64,000 bases of DNA from JAAYCI01 sp964370195 (GTDB lineage: Bacteria; Bacillota; Clostridia; Oscillospirales; Ruminococcaceae): NCBI GenBank assembly GCA_964370195.1, contig CAYJIH010000002.1:62001-126000 (forward strand), given 5' to 3'. The position numbers and the translations under genes are program-made. A model generated the notes under the pieces. That model made no database searches. It was not told where the DNA came from and saw only the letters and a program-made list of their open reading frames with translations. Shown in pieces: positions 1 through 7,743 of the stretch; within the stretch, counting starts at the first letter, position 1; each line of letters opens with the position of its first letter.

Positions 1-21
1 CATACGCCCTGTTTTTTTAGG

Positions 22-963
22 CTAACGGTTTTCAAACTCGCTGGGCGGGCGGCAATGGTTAAGCATAATTTGATACACCTGCCGATATTTCTGCGCAACC
101 ACATCTAAAATCAAACCACAGAAAAAAGAAAGAACCGCCAAAATTAAGCCAAAGCCGGACGCAACCATGGTGGGGATACGATCCACAAACCCGGTTTGCA
201 AGTATGTAATAAACACCGGCAGGAACAATGCGGTCGAAATCAGCAAGAAAATCAATGACAAAAAGCTAAAAAACATCAGCGGACGATATTCTCGTACCAT
301 TAGGAAAATGGTTTTTAGCACACGAAAACCGTCTGCATACGTATTTAATTTGGATACACTGCCCTCTGGCCTATCCTGATATTGAATAGGCACCGCCGCA
401 ATGTGATATTTTTTATCCAGCGCGTGAATCGTCATTTCGGTTTCAATTTCAAAACCGCGCGATGTAATTGGATAATTTTTAACAAAATCATAGCTCATAC
501 AGCGATAACCTGTCATAATATCGCGGATATCACTTTTAAATAGCGTGTTGATTAAGGAACGCACCAAAACATTGCCAACGTTATGAAAGGGACGTTTGTT
601 TTCGGTAAAATAAGTAGAGGAAAGTCTGTCGCCAATGACAATGTCCATATTTTGGTTCAGCACCATGTCTACCATTTCTGGCGCGTGGTGTGCAGGATAG
701 GTGTCATCTCCGTCTACAATTACATAGCAATCGGCCACGATGTGCCGAAACATAGAGCGCATCACATTCCCTTTTCCCTGCTGTGGTTCTCTGCGCACAA
801 TAGCACCGGCTTTTTGCGCAATTTCATACGTATTGTCGCTAGAATTATTGTCGTAAACATAAATATCGGCGTTTGGCAGCGCCTCTTTAAAATCTTGTAT
901 TACTTTTTCGATTGTAATGGCTTCGTTGTAACAGGGAATGAGAACGGCCACCTTCCTGTTCAC
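22..963 (-). CDS. Family 2 glycosyltransferase, membrane-anchored (polyisoprenyl-phosphate type)
   Basis: Likely transfers a sugar from a nucleotide-sugar donor to a polyisoprenyl-phosphate carrier or envelope glycan at the inner face of the membrane. The N-terminus has the GT-A opening VAVLIPCYNEA, followed by the acidic metal and nucleotide-sugar signature VDGDDTYP near residue 86 and an RGFEIETEMT motif near 170, as in DPM1-like enzymes. Two hydrophobic segments (about 230-255 and 266-289) close the protein, as in ArnC/GtrB-type transferases. I start at GTG 963, which sits at good distance behind AAAGGGGG; an in-frame TTG at 969 is too close to that site. The length of 313 residues is normal for the family. 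It stands alone and points away from the next gene. Donor and acceptor cannot be told from sequence. Confidence 0.85.
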   Translation of the reverse strand: MNRKVAVLIPCYNEAITIEKVIQDFKEALPNADIYVYDNNSSDNTYEIAQKAGAIVRREPQQGKGNVMRSMFRHIVADCYVIVDGDDTYPAHHAPEMVDMVLNQNMDIVIGDRLSSTYFTENKRPFHNVGNVLVRSLINTLFKSDIRDIMTGYRCMSYDFVKNYPITSRGFEIETEMTIHALDKKYHIAAVPIQYQDRPEGSVSKLNTYADGFRVLKTIFLMVREYRPLMFFSFLSLIFLLISTALFLPVFITYLQTGFVDRIPTMVASGFGLILAVLSFFCGLILDVVAQKYRQVYQIMLNHCRPPSEFENR

Positions 964-1296
964 ACACAACGCCCCCTTTGCTTAAAAATTGTAATAATAA
1001 TAGTATAATAAAATACATAACAAAGATAATGTACCACAAAGTAAGGGCATTTGTCCAATTGAAACACAAAAAATAAGCAGAACATTTTATAAAAAACAAG
1101 GTAACACTATAAATGTACATAAGGGGAAATGATACACGCTATACACCGCTTTGTTCGTAGAATATTTGTAAACACTTTGTTTTCAACACACACTAGGAAT
1201 ACACACAAAAATATTATATAATAAAAATACATCAAAAATACGAAACAACGGTTTGTAATAAAGACAATCCGCGCACAATATTGAGAGGATGAAACG
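964..1296. other. A+T-rich intergenic region between divergent genes
   Basis: This region of about 330 bases separates two divergently transcribed genes, so promoters for both are expected here. It is strongly A+T-rich with many short TATA-like stretches, and I could not single out one convincing -35/-10 pair on either strand. I see no RNA gene, repeat or open frame worth calling. Confidence 0.5.
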
Positions 1297-2580
1297 ATGG
1301 ACAACACAACAAAATACTGCATAAAATGTGGCAAAGCCATGGGTGCAGGGGCTTCTTTTTGCGGAAACTGTGGAAATGTTGTAAATACATCTTCTGCTGT
1401 GCAGCCGGCTTATTCCCAGCAGAACGCCCCGCAGGTGATGCCTGCCGCCACACAGCAGCCGGTTTATCCACAGCAGAGCGCTCCACAGGTGATGCCTACC
1501 GCCACNNNNNNNNNNNNNNNNNNNNNNNNNNNNNNNNNNNNNNNNNNNNNNNNNNNNNNNNNNNNNNNNNNNNNNNNNNNNNNNNNNNNNNNNNNNNNNN
1601 NNNNNGCAGATTTCGTACAGAAAAAATCAAAAACACCTATGGTTGTTATCACAATACTCGTGTTGGTTGCTCTTTTTTGTGTTTTGATGGGATTTTTAGC
1701 GAACGCCTTTCTTTTAGCACCGATGAGATACGACTGGTTAAAAGAAGATATTGTTTTGGCAACAAGTGTGGCTGAGGTGCTAGAGTATCAAACAGAGCTA
1801 CAAGAATTTCAAGAGGAAAACCCGGACTTGGTTGGCGCCGAACTGGACGAACTTATGCAAGCTTGCAATGACTATGAGCAAGCAGATGAGAGTGAAGCGC
1901 GATACCGCACCATGCTAGAAACCTTATCACGCTTGCAAGTATCCCGAGACAGTGCGGTAGCCAACACCGCCGCAACACTGCAACAAGAGGTGTCTGAGGC
2001 TTATGTGAGCTATGTGGAAAGTATTGGCGGAGAAATTTCGCAGGATACACAAGGCGACTGGGACACTTGGATGGATGAAGTGCTTAATGGCCTGGTGGGC
2101 AGCGAAGGCGGCCAGATGAACAGCGACACGCAAGCCGGGCCATCCGAACCGTTTGATTTCGCAACGATGCCTTTGCAAACAGTAGGTGATGGGCTTGGTG
2201 TTTGGAGCGATGAAGATGGTGAGCGATATGTCTCCTTTGATGCAGACAATGTGTCGGGTAAAGACATTGTCTATTTTGAGATTATTGCGTTCTTTTACGA
2301 CGAAAGTGGCAACCCATTTGTTGCCGGCGATGGTAACACCTGGGAGTATTTCATCGATTCCGGCAGTATATTAGAAGCGGGCGATGGACACTGGGCAGAT
2401 GTGAACGGCTATTGGGAGTGCCGCGAGCATTCACAGGCAACATATATGGTGCCCATTGTTATTTACACAGAATATGCAGACGGAAGTTCTTGGGGAGAAT
2501 ATTTTGATGTAGAACCAACGCAAGAATTTGCCAATATGGCACAAGAAGAAGCAAACAGTATAATGGAGCAATCTTTGTAA
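1297..2580 (+). CDS. Zinc-ribbon, Pro/Gln-repeat, single-pass membrane protein (contains assembly gap)
   Basis: Function unknown. Residues 5-26 form a zinc ribbon (CIKCGKAM..CGNCGN). A Pro/Gln-rich tandem repeat of about 17 residues follows (QQPVYPQQSAPQVMP type), and the 100-N gap falls inside it. After the gap comes KKSKTPM and one strong transmembrane helix (VVITILVLVALFCVLMGFLA), then a long outside portion: a predicted coiled, Glu-rich stretch and a beta-rich C-terminal domain of about 140 residues (SFDADNVSGKDIVYFEI and onward) that resembles the FxLyD-like domains of such proteins. The plan is a cytoplasmic zinc ribbon, one membrane pass and an extracellular sensor or binding domain. 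ATG follows GAGAGGATGAAACG. The frame is open on both sides of the gap, but the true repeat number is unknown. Confidence 0.7.
   Translation: MDNTTKYCIKCGKAMGAGASFCGNCGNVVNTSSAVQPAYSQQNAPQVMPAATQQPVYPQQSAPQVMPTAXXXXXXXXXXXXXXXXXXXXXXXXXXXXXXXXXXADFVQKKSKTPMVVITILVLVALFCVLMGFLANAFLLAPMRYDWLKEDIVLATSVAEVLEYQTELQEFQEENPDLVGAELDELMQACNDYEQADESEARYRTMLETLSRLQVSRDSAVANTAATLQQEVSEAYVSYVESIGGEISQDTQGDWDTWMDEVLNGLVGSEGGQMNSDTQAGPSEPFDFATMPLQTVGDGLGVWSDEDGERYVSFDADNVSGKDIVYFEIIAFFYDESGNPFVAGDGNTWEYFIDSGSILEAGDGHWADVNGYWECREHSQATYMVPIVIYTEYADGSSWGEYFDVEPTQEFANMAQEEANSIMEQSL
1506..1605. other. Assembly gap of 100 N
   Basis: Exactly 100 unresolved bases, a customary placeholder for a gap of unknown size. 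The flanks encode near-identical copies of a 17-residue Pro/Gln repeat, so the gap is best explained by collapse or non-assembly of a tandem repeat. Confidence 0.95.
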
Positions 2581-2636
2581 CGAAACACATTGCCTAAGCA
2601 CTCTGCTACAAAAATGTCAATTTTTTGCACACCCTT

Positions 2637-2679
2637 CCCTCTCTTTGTTTTCAGTAGCAACGAGAGGGTTTTATTTTTT
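2637..2679 (+). terminator. Rho-independent terminator after the zinc-ribbon gene
   Basis: CCCTCTC pairs with GAGAGGG, with a further TTG/CAA pairing inside, and the hairpin is followed by TTTTATTTTTT. It lies about 55 bases after the stop of the preceding gene. Confidence 0.8.
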
Positions 2680-2768
2680 CAGGATGTAATAACCACGCCC
2701 CTTATATCGAAGGCCTGCAAATCTCCCACACACTTTTTGCGCTTTTGTTTATTCGTCCCATGCAAATC

Positions 2769-2797
2769 TTGACAATTCGGCAAGGAATTTGTACACT
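2769..2797 (+). promoter_or_regulatory. Sigma-A promoter for tRNA-Gly
   Basis: TTGACA and TACACT are separated by 17 bases. The -10 box ends about 50 bases before the tRNA and the promoter serves no other gene. Confidence 0.75.
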
Positions 2798-2847
2798 ATA
2801 AGAAAGGGCTGTATTCTTTCTTTATTCTACTGGCCTTTTGTAGCTTT

Positions 2848-2923
2848 GCGGCTTTAGCTCATCCGGTAGAGCGTCTGCTTCCCAAGCAGAAGGTGGCGAG
2901 TTCGAGTCTCGTAAGCCGCTCCA
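2848..2923 (+). tRNA. tRNA-Gly (anticodon CCC)
   Basis: This is a complete 76-base cloverleaf with CCA encoded. Acceptor strands GCGGCTT and AAGCCGC pair fully, the anticodon stem TCTGC/GCAGA encloses loop TTCCCAA with anticodon CCC, and the T loop is TTCGAGT. It reads GGG glycine codons. It is a single-gene unit with its own promoter and terminator. Confidence 0.95.
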
Positions 2924-2924
2924 A

Positions 2925-2955
2925 AACGGAGCATTTATTGATGTTCCGTTTTTTT
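2925..2955 (+). terminator. Terminator of tRNA-Gly
   Basis: AACGGAGCAT pairs with ATGTTCCGTT (one G-T pair) around a 6-base loop and is followed directly by a run of T. It begins two bases after the tRNA CCA end. Confidence 0.85.
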
Positions 2956-2985
2956 ATTTATTTGTTTTTTTAGGAGATTTCTTCC

Positions 2986-5001
2986 ATGTTCAAAAAAATA
3001 ATGTCTACATTGCTTATCACAAGCATCCTTTTCACATTTTCGGGATGCTCTGCTTTTTTGCGCGAAACTGTGAATACGCTTGCCGGAAACACCCCTTCTG
3101 AATCCCCTTTACAAGAAAGCGACACTGAATGGGCCATGTATTGGTACCTTTGTGGCAGTGATTTAGAATCAGACTATGGCTTTGCCACCTCCGATTTAGA
3201 AGAATTGATGGCAGTGCCACTGCCGGAAAATATAACCGTGGTAATTCAAACGGGTGGCGCCGATGAATGGCAAAACGATTTTGTTCGAGCAGATCGTATC
3301 CAGCGCTTTGTATACGATCATGATGGCCTTCGCCTTGTAGACGAACAGCCCCAAGCAAACATGGGCGATGCACAAACATTAACCAGCTTTTTGGATTTTG
3401 CCTCAAAAAACTTCCCTGCCCAGCGCACCCTTGTTAATTTTTGGAACCATGGCGGTGCCACCATGGGCGGCATTGCCTACGATGAAGTGTATGATTTCGA
3501 CTCTTTGGATTTAGATGAATTAGACACTGCTTTTTCAACTGTATACGAACGAAACCCGGCTTCACCGGCCATCGACATTGTTAGTTTTGACGCTTGCCTA
3601 ATGGCCACCTTGGATGTAGCCAGTGCACTACAAGATTTTGCCCATTACCTTGTGGCCTCTGAGGAATTGATGCCCGGAAACGGTTTTTACTACACCGGAT
3701 TGTTTGGTGGCTTGGTAAAAAACCCAAGCATGGACGCATTGACATTTTCAAGGCTCATTTGTGACACCTATTACGAAGGCTGCGAAATGGTAGACACACA
3801 AAGTGATGCCACCTTATCGGTTGTAAACCTTTCAAAACTAACGCCTTTGCTTGTTGCCTACGAAAATTTTGGCAGGGAGGCTTTGGCCGTTTCAATTGAA
3901 GACCCCTCCTTTTTTACCGATTTTTCCAAAATTGCCCTAGAATCGGAAAACTACGGCGGAAACACACGCTCGCAAGGGTATTACAACATGGTGGATTTAG
4001 GACATTTGGCCCGAAAATCCACAGAGCTAATGCCACATACGTCCGACGATGTATTGGCTGCACTAGACAATTGCATCGAATACAAAGTGAATGGCCCATA
4101 TCGTAGCGAATCCACCGGCCTTTCTTGCTACTATTCCTACGATGGTGATTTGCGCGAGTTCACCGATTACACGCACTTTGGCATCAGCGAAGCATTTAAA
4201 CATCTCTACTATTACGGCCTTACAGGCGACCTTCGCCCAGAGGGAATTGCCTATGTGTCTGACTTAGACGTTGAAGGAGAGGATTTTTCCGATTTTGAAG
4301 CCTCTGATTTGGCCGAAATTCCAAGCCTTGCCTCTGTTGATTATGAAAACGCACCCGTATCCGTAGCCGAAAATGGCCATACCGTTATGGAGCTTGGCCC
4401 TGATGCCAGCAACATTTTAACGTCCGTTGCACTGCGGTTATACCATTTAGATGTAGAGCAAGACATTGTGGTGGGCCTAGGCTCTAGCACTAATTTAACT
4501 GCCAATTGGGACACCGGCGTATTTCAAGACAATTTTGAAGGCGTTTGGGGCAGCATAGACGGTGTGCTGTGTTATATGGATATTTCTTATGAAAGCGACG
4601 ACTATAATATGTATTCCGTCCCCATTCTTCTCAACGGCGTAAAACACAGCTTAAGTGTTGTTTATGATGTCTCTGATAACACTTATTTAATTGAAGGTGC
4701 ACGGCTTGTAAACGAAATGGACAACCACTTGGGCGAGCGCTCTTTGGTGCAACTTCAAGAGGGCGATGAAATTCAGCCCATTCAGTTCATCTCCACTGTT
4801 TTCGGCGAACGAGGAGAACTGGAGGAAACAACAACAAGCACCATCACCGTAACAGAAAACACACAGTTCTACGAAACAGACCTTCCAAACGGAACGTATG
4901 TTATGATGTATGAAATGCGTGATTCGCAGGGCAACACCGCTTTGTCTAGCCCCGTCACACTAGAAACAAGCGGCGAGGCCATTTTAGCCAACGTAGCGTA
5001 G
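2986..5001 (+). CDS. Clostripain-like (C11) cysteine peptidase lipoprotein
   Basis: Surface-anchored cysteine peptidase of the clostripain family, expected to cleave proteins or peptides after basic residues. The N-terminus is a lipoprotein signal with lipobox FSGC (lipidated Cys21). The catalytic pair is visible as His155 in NFWNHGGA and Cys204 in SFDACLMA. The catalytic domain spans about residues 45-400, and a beta-rich C-terminal part of unknown role completes 671 residues, longer than the core enzyme. ATG 2986 follows TAGGAG. A propeptide cleavage site cannot be placed. The next gene (AIM24 family) starts 41 bases downstream with no terminator between, so the two are probably co-transcribed. 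Extracellular proteolysis would suit an organism that ferments amino acids. Confidence 0.88.
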   Translation: MFKKIMSTLLITSILFTFSGCSAFLRETVNTLAGNTPSESPLQESDTEWAMYWYLCGSDLESDYGFATSDLEELMAVPLPENITVVIQTGGADEWQNDFVRADRIQRFVYDHDGLRLVDEQPQANMGDAQTLTSFLDFASKNFPAQRTLVNFWNHGGATMGGIAYDEVYDFDSLDLDELDTAFSTVYERNPASPAIDIVSFDACLMATLDVASALQDFAHYLVASEELMPGNGFYYTGLFGGLVKNPSMDALTFSRLICDTYYEGCEMVDTQSDATLSVVNLSKLTPLLVAYENFGREALAVSIEDPSFFTDFSKIALESENYGGNTRSQGYYNMVDLGHLARKSTELMPHTSDDVLAALDNCIEYKVNGPYRSESTGLSCYYSYDGDLREFTDYTHFGISEAFKHLYYYGLTGDLRPEGIAYVSDLDVEGEDFSDFEASDLAEIPSLASVDYENAPVSVAENGHTVMELGPDASNILTSVALRLYHLDVEQDIVVGLGSSTNLTANWDTGVFQDNFEGVWGSIDGVLCYMDISYESDDYNMYSVPILLNGVKHSLSVVYDVSDNTYLIEGARLVNEMDNHLGERSLVQLQEGDEIQPIQFISTVFGERGELEETTTSTITVTENTQFYETDLPNGTYVMMYEMRDSQGNTALSSPVTLETSGEAILANVA

Positions 5002-5042
5002 TGTGGTCTTCCACACTAAAAATAAAGAGAGGTGTTTATCTT

Positions 5043-5720
5043 ATGGAATATCGTATTGAGGGCGGTTCTTTACCTGTTTTACTTTGCCAGCTAAACGCGG
5101 GCGAATATATTATCAATGAAAGTGGTTCTATGTGCTGGATGTCTTCGAACATGAAGATGGAAACAGTGGGTGGCGGTGCTTCTAAAATGCTTGGCCGAAT
5201 GTTATCTGGAGACACCCTATTCCAAAACCGTTTTACCGCAGAAGGCGGCCCTGGTGAAATTGCATTTTCCTCTTCGTTCCCCGGCGCCATTGTTCCCGTT
5301 GAAGTAACGCCCGACAAACCTGTAATATTACAAAAATCTGCTTTCCTTGCCGGTACCCAAGGCGTAGAGCTATCCGTTTTTTTTAACAAAAAACTGGGCG
5401 CTGGCCTGTTTGGTGGCGAAGGGTTCATTATGCAGAAGGTAAGTGGCTCCGGCCTTGTATTTGTTGAAATTGATGGCCACGCGGTGGACTACGTGTTGGC
5501 TGCCGGCCAAACAATGGTAGTAGATACCGGCAACCTCGCAATTATGGACAGCACCTGTACCATGGATATCCAAAAAGTGCCCGGTGTGAAAAATATGTTG
5601 TTTGGCGGCGAAGGCATATTCAACACATTGGTAACCGGCCCTGGCAGAATCACACTACAAAGCATGCCAATCAGCAGTGTTGCCAATGCATTGCGCCCCT
5701 TCTTCCCTTCCAGCAAATAA
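5043..5720 (+). CDS. AIM24 / TIGR00266 family protein
   Basis: Member of the AIM24 (TIGR00266) family of single beta-sandwich proteins; the bacterial members have no settled function. The 225-residue protein shows the expected succession of short beta strands with glycine-rich turns (GGSLPVLLCQLNAGE near the start, then MKMETVGGGASKMLGRMLSG, AFLAGTQGVEL and GLFGGEGFIMQKVSG). No signal peptide or membrane helix is present, so it is probably cytoplasmic. I use ATG 5043 behind AGAGAGGTG; an in-frame GTG at 5001 overlaps the stop of the preceding peptidase gene and lacks a ribosome site. It is likely the second gene of a two-gene unit. Confidence 0.85.
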   Translation: MEYRIEGGSLPVLLCQLNAGEYIINESGSMCWMSSNMKMETVGGGASKMLGRMLSGDTLFQNRFTAEGGPGEIAFSSSFPGAIVPVEVTPDKPVILQKSAFLAGTQGVELSVFFNKKLGAGLFGGEGFIMQKVSGSGLVFVEIDGHAVDYVLAAGQTMVVDTGNLAIMDSTCTMDIQKVPGVKNMLFGGEGIFNTLVTGPGRITLQSMPISSVANALRPFFPSSK

Positions 5721-5749
5721 AGAGTTGCCTAACATTTATATTGTTTTTA

Positions 5750-5792
5750 AACCCACCTGCCGTCCACATTTAAAACGGCAGGTGGGTTTTTT
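5750..5792 (+). terminator. Strong Rho-independent terminator after the AIM24-family gene
   Basis: Fourteen perfect base pairs (AACCCACCTGCCGT with ACGGCAGGTGGGTT) around an 11-base loop, followed by six T. Confidence 0.92.
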
Positions 5793-5855
5793 GCCGGATA
5801 CTTTTCGTATCAATTCCCACTTTCCATAGCCCCTGCTTTTTTGTCTTTATATCAC

Positions 5856-5884
5856 TTGACAATACCCCTACTTTTTGTTACTAT
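5856..5884 (+). promoter_or_regulatory. Sigma-A promoter upstream of tRNA-Ala
   Basis: Consensus TTGACA, a 17-base spacer and TACTAT. It lies 100 bases before the mature tRNA, which implies a 5' leader of about 90 bases that is processed off. Confidence 0.7.
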
Positions 5885-5983
5885 TTTACAAGTAAGCTTG
5901 GAATGTATCGTTATAAATCCGCACGAAACTGCGGGTTATACGAAACGTTTTTTACTCTTCACTTTCAACACATTGGCATATTT

Positions 5984-6059
5984 GGGCTCGTAGCTCAGCT
6001 GGGAGAGCGTTCGGTTCGCATCCGAGAGGTCGAGGGTTCGATCCCCTTCGAGTCCACCA
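5984..6059 (+). tRNA. tRNA-Ala (anticodon CGC)
   Basis: Cloverleaf of 76 bases with encoded CCA. Acceptor GGGCTCG pairs with CGAGTCC through one G-T pair, anticodon stem TTCGG/CCGAG encloses TTCGCAT with anticodon CGC, and the T loop is TTCGATC. It reads GCG alanine codons. Confidence 0.93.
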
Positions 6060-6067
6060 TTTCTGTT

Positions 6068-6098
6068 CGAGGAAGACGCATCGTTTTCCTCGTTTTTT
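6068..6098 (+). terminator. Terminator of tRNA-Ala
   Basis: CGAGGAAGACG pairs with CGTTTTCCTCG (one G-T pair) around a 3-base loop and is followed by TTTTTTCTTTTT. Confidence 0.85.
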
Positions 6099-6210
6099 CT
6101 TTTTCAAGCAATATAAAGCCGAGGAGGCACCGCTTCCCCTTCGGCTTCTATCGTTTGCCACACACCTAAATCATCCCCTTTTCACAACCATACCCACAGG
6201 AGTAAAATAT

Positions 6211-7095
6211 TTGAAAAAAACACGGATCATAGGTTTACTTTCCGCATTATTATCTGCAACGCTTTTTGGCTTAACACCTGTCTTCGCCAATTTGTCTTTT
6301 GCAGGTGGCAACAATTCTTTAACACTTGCTTTTTGGCGGTCCGCCTTTGCCATTCCGCTGCTACTCATTGTTTTACTTGTGCGCAAAACGCCTTTACGTT
6401 TAACCAAACGAGAATGGCGCGACATGATCATTACCGGCATTGGCACAGGCACCACACCATTGCTGCTATATAGTTCGTACAACTATATTTCAGGCGGTGT
6501 GGCAACATCTTTACACTTTTTATTCCCCATTCTCATCACAGCGGTTGGTGTATTGTTTTTTAAAGAAAAAACAACAGCTCTGCGTGTCATATCCGTATCT
6601 CTTGGGTTTATAGGAATCACTTTACTTTCAGGCCTACAAGCCGGCGAAAGCTCCCTAGGTGTTGTGCTTGCCCTTGCTTCAGCGGCAACGTATGCCCTTT
6701 ATATGATTTTTATCCAGCGCTCTTCTCTTCAAAGTATGGACCATGTCAAGCTCGGGTTTTATATTGCGTGCTTAAATTCTGCCATCGCTGCGATAGCTGC
6801 GTTTTTTACCGGAAGCTTTGTGTGGGACATGAGTGCCAGTGCATGGCTTTACAGTTTCATTTTGGCCATTACACTTTCAACCATCGCGGTTGTTCTGCTT
6901 AACTTTGCCATTGTTAGAATCGGGGCCACATCCGCAGCAATGCTTTCTGTTTTAGAGCCCATCACCGGTGTGATTCTTGGTGTAATCATTTTACATGAGC
7001 ATCTAAATATCGTTCAAATATTGGGTGTTATCGCTGTATCGATTAGTGTCGTTTTGGTTTCTGTTTCAGATCTGCGTACAAAGAAAAACCTATAA
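6211..7095 (+). CDS. EamA/DMT-family transporter
   Basis: Inner-membrane exporter of the drug/metabolite transporter superfamily, built from two EamA repeats of five helices each (about residues 5-140 and 150-290), giving roughly ten membrane segments in 294 residues. Family hallmarks include the early FGLTPVFANLSF region and the second-repeat stretch SMLSVLEPITGVILGVIILHE, here with AAMLSVLEPITG. The substrate is unknown; relatives export amino acids or other metabolites. The start is TTG 6211, chosen because CAGGAGT stands seven bases upstream and the protein begins with the usual Lys-rich tip. It is followed after 36 bases by a small cyclohydrolase-like gene on the same strand, probably in one transcript. 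Confidence 0.88.
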   Translation: MKKTRIIGLLSALLSATLFGLTPVFANLSFAGGNNSLTLAFWRSAFAIPLLLIVLLVRKTPLRLTKREWRDMIITGIGTGTTPLLLYSSYNYISGGVATSLHFLFPILITAVGVLFFKEKTTALRVISVSLGFIGITLLSGLQAGESSLGVVLALASAATYALYMIFIQRSSLQSMDHVKLGFYIACLNSAIAAIAAFFTGSFVWDMSASAWLYSFILAITLSTIAVVLLNFAIVRIGATSAAMLSVLEPITGVILGVIILHEHLNIVQILGVIAVSISVVLVSVSDLRTKKNL

Positions 7096-7131
7096 ACTGT
7101 TTCAGTAGAAACTTTCTGGGAGGTGTGTCGT

Positions 7132-7611
7132 TTGTCGTATTCACTGAACGCCCGTGCCTTACAGCACCTTCGGCGTGATGTTCTTCCCCATTTACAAGCG
7201 CTGGGCTGCCAAAGCCATACGCTTTCGAACGGGGCCACTGTTTTAGATATGGGTGTTAAAGCCAAAAGCGGCTGGCTTGCAGCCAAGCACTTTACAGAAA
7301 CTGACCTTAGTTGTCTTGGTACTTTGCAGTATCGCACGATGAAGATTCGTGGCCATCGTGTTCCTGTAGCCAGTGTATTCGTAGACCGCCCCAATATTGC
7401 CGAGCTTGGCTCGCACGACGCCTTTCTCTACGTGCAACATCACGGTATATGCCGTGCGGTTAGCGGGCCCATTCGCACCATACGTGGGCTTGACCCCTTT
7501 GTACAAACCGTTTCTTATCGCGATGCCCATGCCGATGTTGCCGTTTGCCACATTCAAATGGAACCCTTGCCCGACGAAGCTTTGCTAGAATGTATCGCAC
7601 AAGCCGTATAA
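7132..7611 (+). CDS. Half-length methenyl-H4MPT cyclohydrolase (Mch)-like protein
   Basis: This 159-residue protein follows, along its whole length, the N-terminal half of methenyltetrahydromethanopterin cyclohydrolase: an SLNARAL opening, LSNGATVLDMGV near residue 32, then FTETDLSCLGTL, VFVDRPNIAELGSHD, an AVSGPIRTI stretch matching the family's GSGPARAL, and ADVAVCHIQ..LPDEALLECIA. Family members are about 310-320 residues, and the C-terminal half is absent both here and in the following 130 bases. The key glycine-rich GSGP has become VSGP. The start is TTG 7132, seven bases after GGGAGGTG; GTG 7123 overlaps that site. No other H4MPT gene is visible. It may be a degenerate remnant or a shortened protein with a different ligand. 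The family call is by eye and needs a profile search. Confidence 0.6.
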   Translation: MSYSLNARALQHLRRDVLPHLQALGCQSHTLSNGATVLDMGVKAKSGWLAAKHFTETDLSCLGTLQYRTMKIRGHRVPVASVFVDRPNIAELGSHDAFLYVQHHGICRAVSGPIRTIRGLDPFVQTVSYRDAHADVAVCHIQMEPLPDEALLECIAQAV

Positions 7612-7680
7612 ATTCCACCTCCACATATAAAATATCCTGCTAGCAACAGCATTCACACCAATAACACCATTTCACCTAAA

Positions 7681-7726
7681 AAAACAACCAAACCCCAGTG
7701 CAACTGCATCGGGTTTTGGTTGTTTT
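7681..7726. terminator. Bidirectional terminator between the Mch-like gene and grdD
   Basis: AAAACAACCAAACCC pairs with GGGTTTTGGTTGTTTT with one bulged A. An A run on one side and a T run on the other let it stop transcription from both convergent genes. Confidence 0.85.
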
Positions 7727-7743
7727 AATCATTTGTACGCTTT

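Noticed and set aside
5903..6169. 88-residue frame over tRNA-Ala
   Set aside because: It runs through a complete tRNA cloverleaf and has no ribosome site.
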